A stretch of DNA of 5,413 bases, from assembly GCA_946481355.1 (NCBI GenBank), contig CAMLNH010000195.1:1-5413 (forward strand). The letters run 5' to 3'. The notes under the pieces are model-generated. The model saw only the letters and a program-made list of their open reading frames with translations. It made no database searches and was not told the origin of the DNA. The translations under genes were made by a program, and so were the position numbers. Positions 5,329-5,413 of this stretch are shown here, in pieces (the stretch's first letter is position 1; every line of letters starts with the position of its first letter). Source of the stretch: an uncultured Curvibacter sp. (GTDB lineage Bacteria; Pseudomonadota; Gammaproteobacteria; Burkholderiales; Burkholderiaceae).

Positions 5329-5413
5329 ATGTCGTCCCCCAATCTGCACCCCATGCTCAACGTGGCCATCAAGGCCGCCCGCGCCGCCGGCGCCATCATC
5401 AACCGCGCCGCCC
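5329..5413 (+). CDS. suhB: SuhB, inositol-1-monophosphatase family, 5' end only
   Basis: Only the first 28 codons are present and the gene runs off the right edge. The N-terminus, with Leu-His-Pro-Met-Leu-Asn at 6-11 followed by VAIKAARAAGAIINRAA (12-28), lines up with E. coli SuhB (Met-His-Pro-Met-Leu-Asn, then a similar helix). SuhB proteins have inositol monophosphatase activity and, in E. coli, also join the Nus-factor complex that helps rRNA transcription and folding. Catalytic and metal-binding motifs lie outside the window and cannot be checked. The ATG at 5329 is preferred to the in-frame ATG at 5353 because the latter would remove the conserved His-Pro. Divergent placement from trmJ-cysE agrees with the pseudomonad arrangement and supports the call. 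Confidence 0.85.
   Translation, partial: MSSPNLHPMLNVAIKAARAAGAIINRAA

Overview
This is a GC-rich window with ordinary, densely packed chromosomal genes. Its proteins and gene order point to a betaproteobacterium of the Burkholderiales, most likely a Comamonadaceae relative. That placement rests on protein resemblance and synteny recalled from knowledge, not on a search. There are eight genes: six complete, and one cut at each window edge. I see no tRNA, rRNA, CRISPR, insertion sequence or phage gene.

Left part (1-700): the 3' end of a darP/yjgA-type ribosome-assembly gene overlaps the start of mog by 8 bp. Mog is the molybdopterin adenylyltransferase of molybdenum cofactor synthesis. The pair reads rightward and meets a leftward LysR-type regulator gene tail to tail, with only 9 bp between them.

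Middle (698-3621): the LysR-type regulator resembles CbbR/CmpR, the carbon-fixation regulators. It is divergent from an SbtA-family sodium-dependent bicarbonate permease. A short, strikingly AT-rich region with small palindromes separates the two and is the likely shared control region. The arrangement suggests a regulator plus inorganic-carbon transporter module. No SbtB/PII-like partner and no RuBisCO gene is visible in the window. Downstream, in the same direction, lies an EamA-type (DMT superfamily) exporter that is close in sequence to the E. coli O-acetylserine/cysteine exporter.

Right part (3630-5413): a hairpin separates the exporter from a leftward trmJ-cysE operon (tRNA Cm32/Um32 methyltransferase, then serine O-acetyltransferase). 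CysE is the short form. suhB (inositol monophosphatase family and Nus-factor partner) starts divergently from trmJ and runs off the window. The suhB / trmJ-cysE order matches the pseudomonad suhB / trmJ-cysE-iscR cluster, but iscR is not beside cysE here. The exporter and CysE face each other, so an enzyme making O-acetylserine sits next to a probable O-acetylserine exporter. The suhB leader holds a terminator-like hairpin with a T-run and a partial boxA-like element, which fits attenuation or Nus-dependent control.

The most interesting points are the CbbR-like/SbtA module, the structured suhB leader, and the exporter-CysE pairing. None is proof of a new system.
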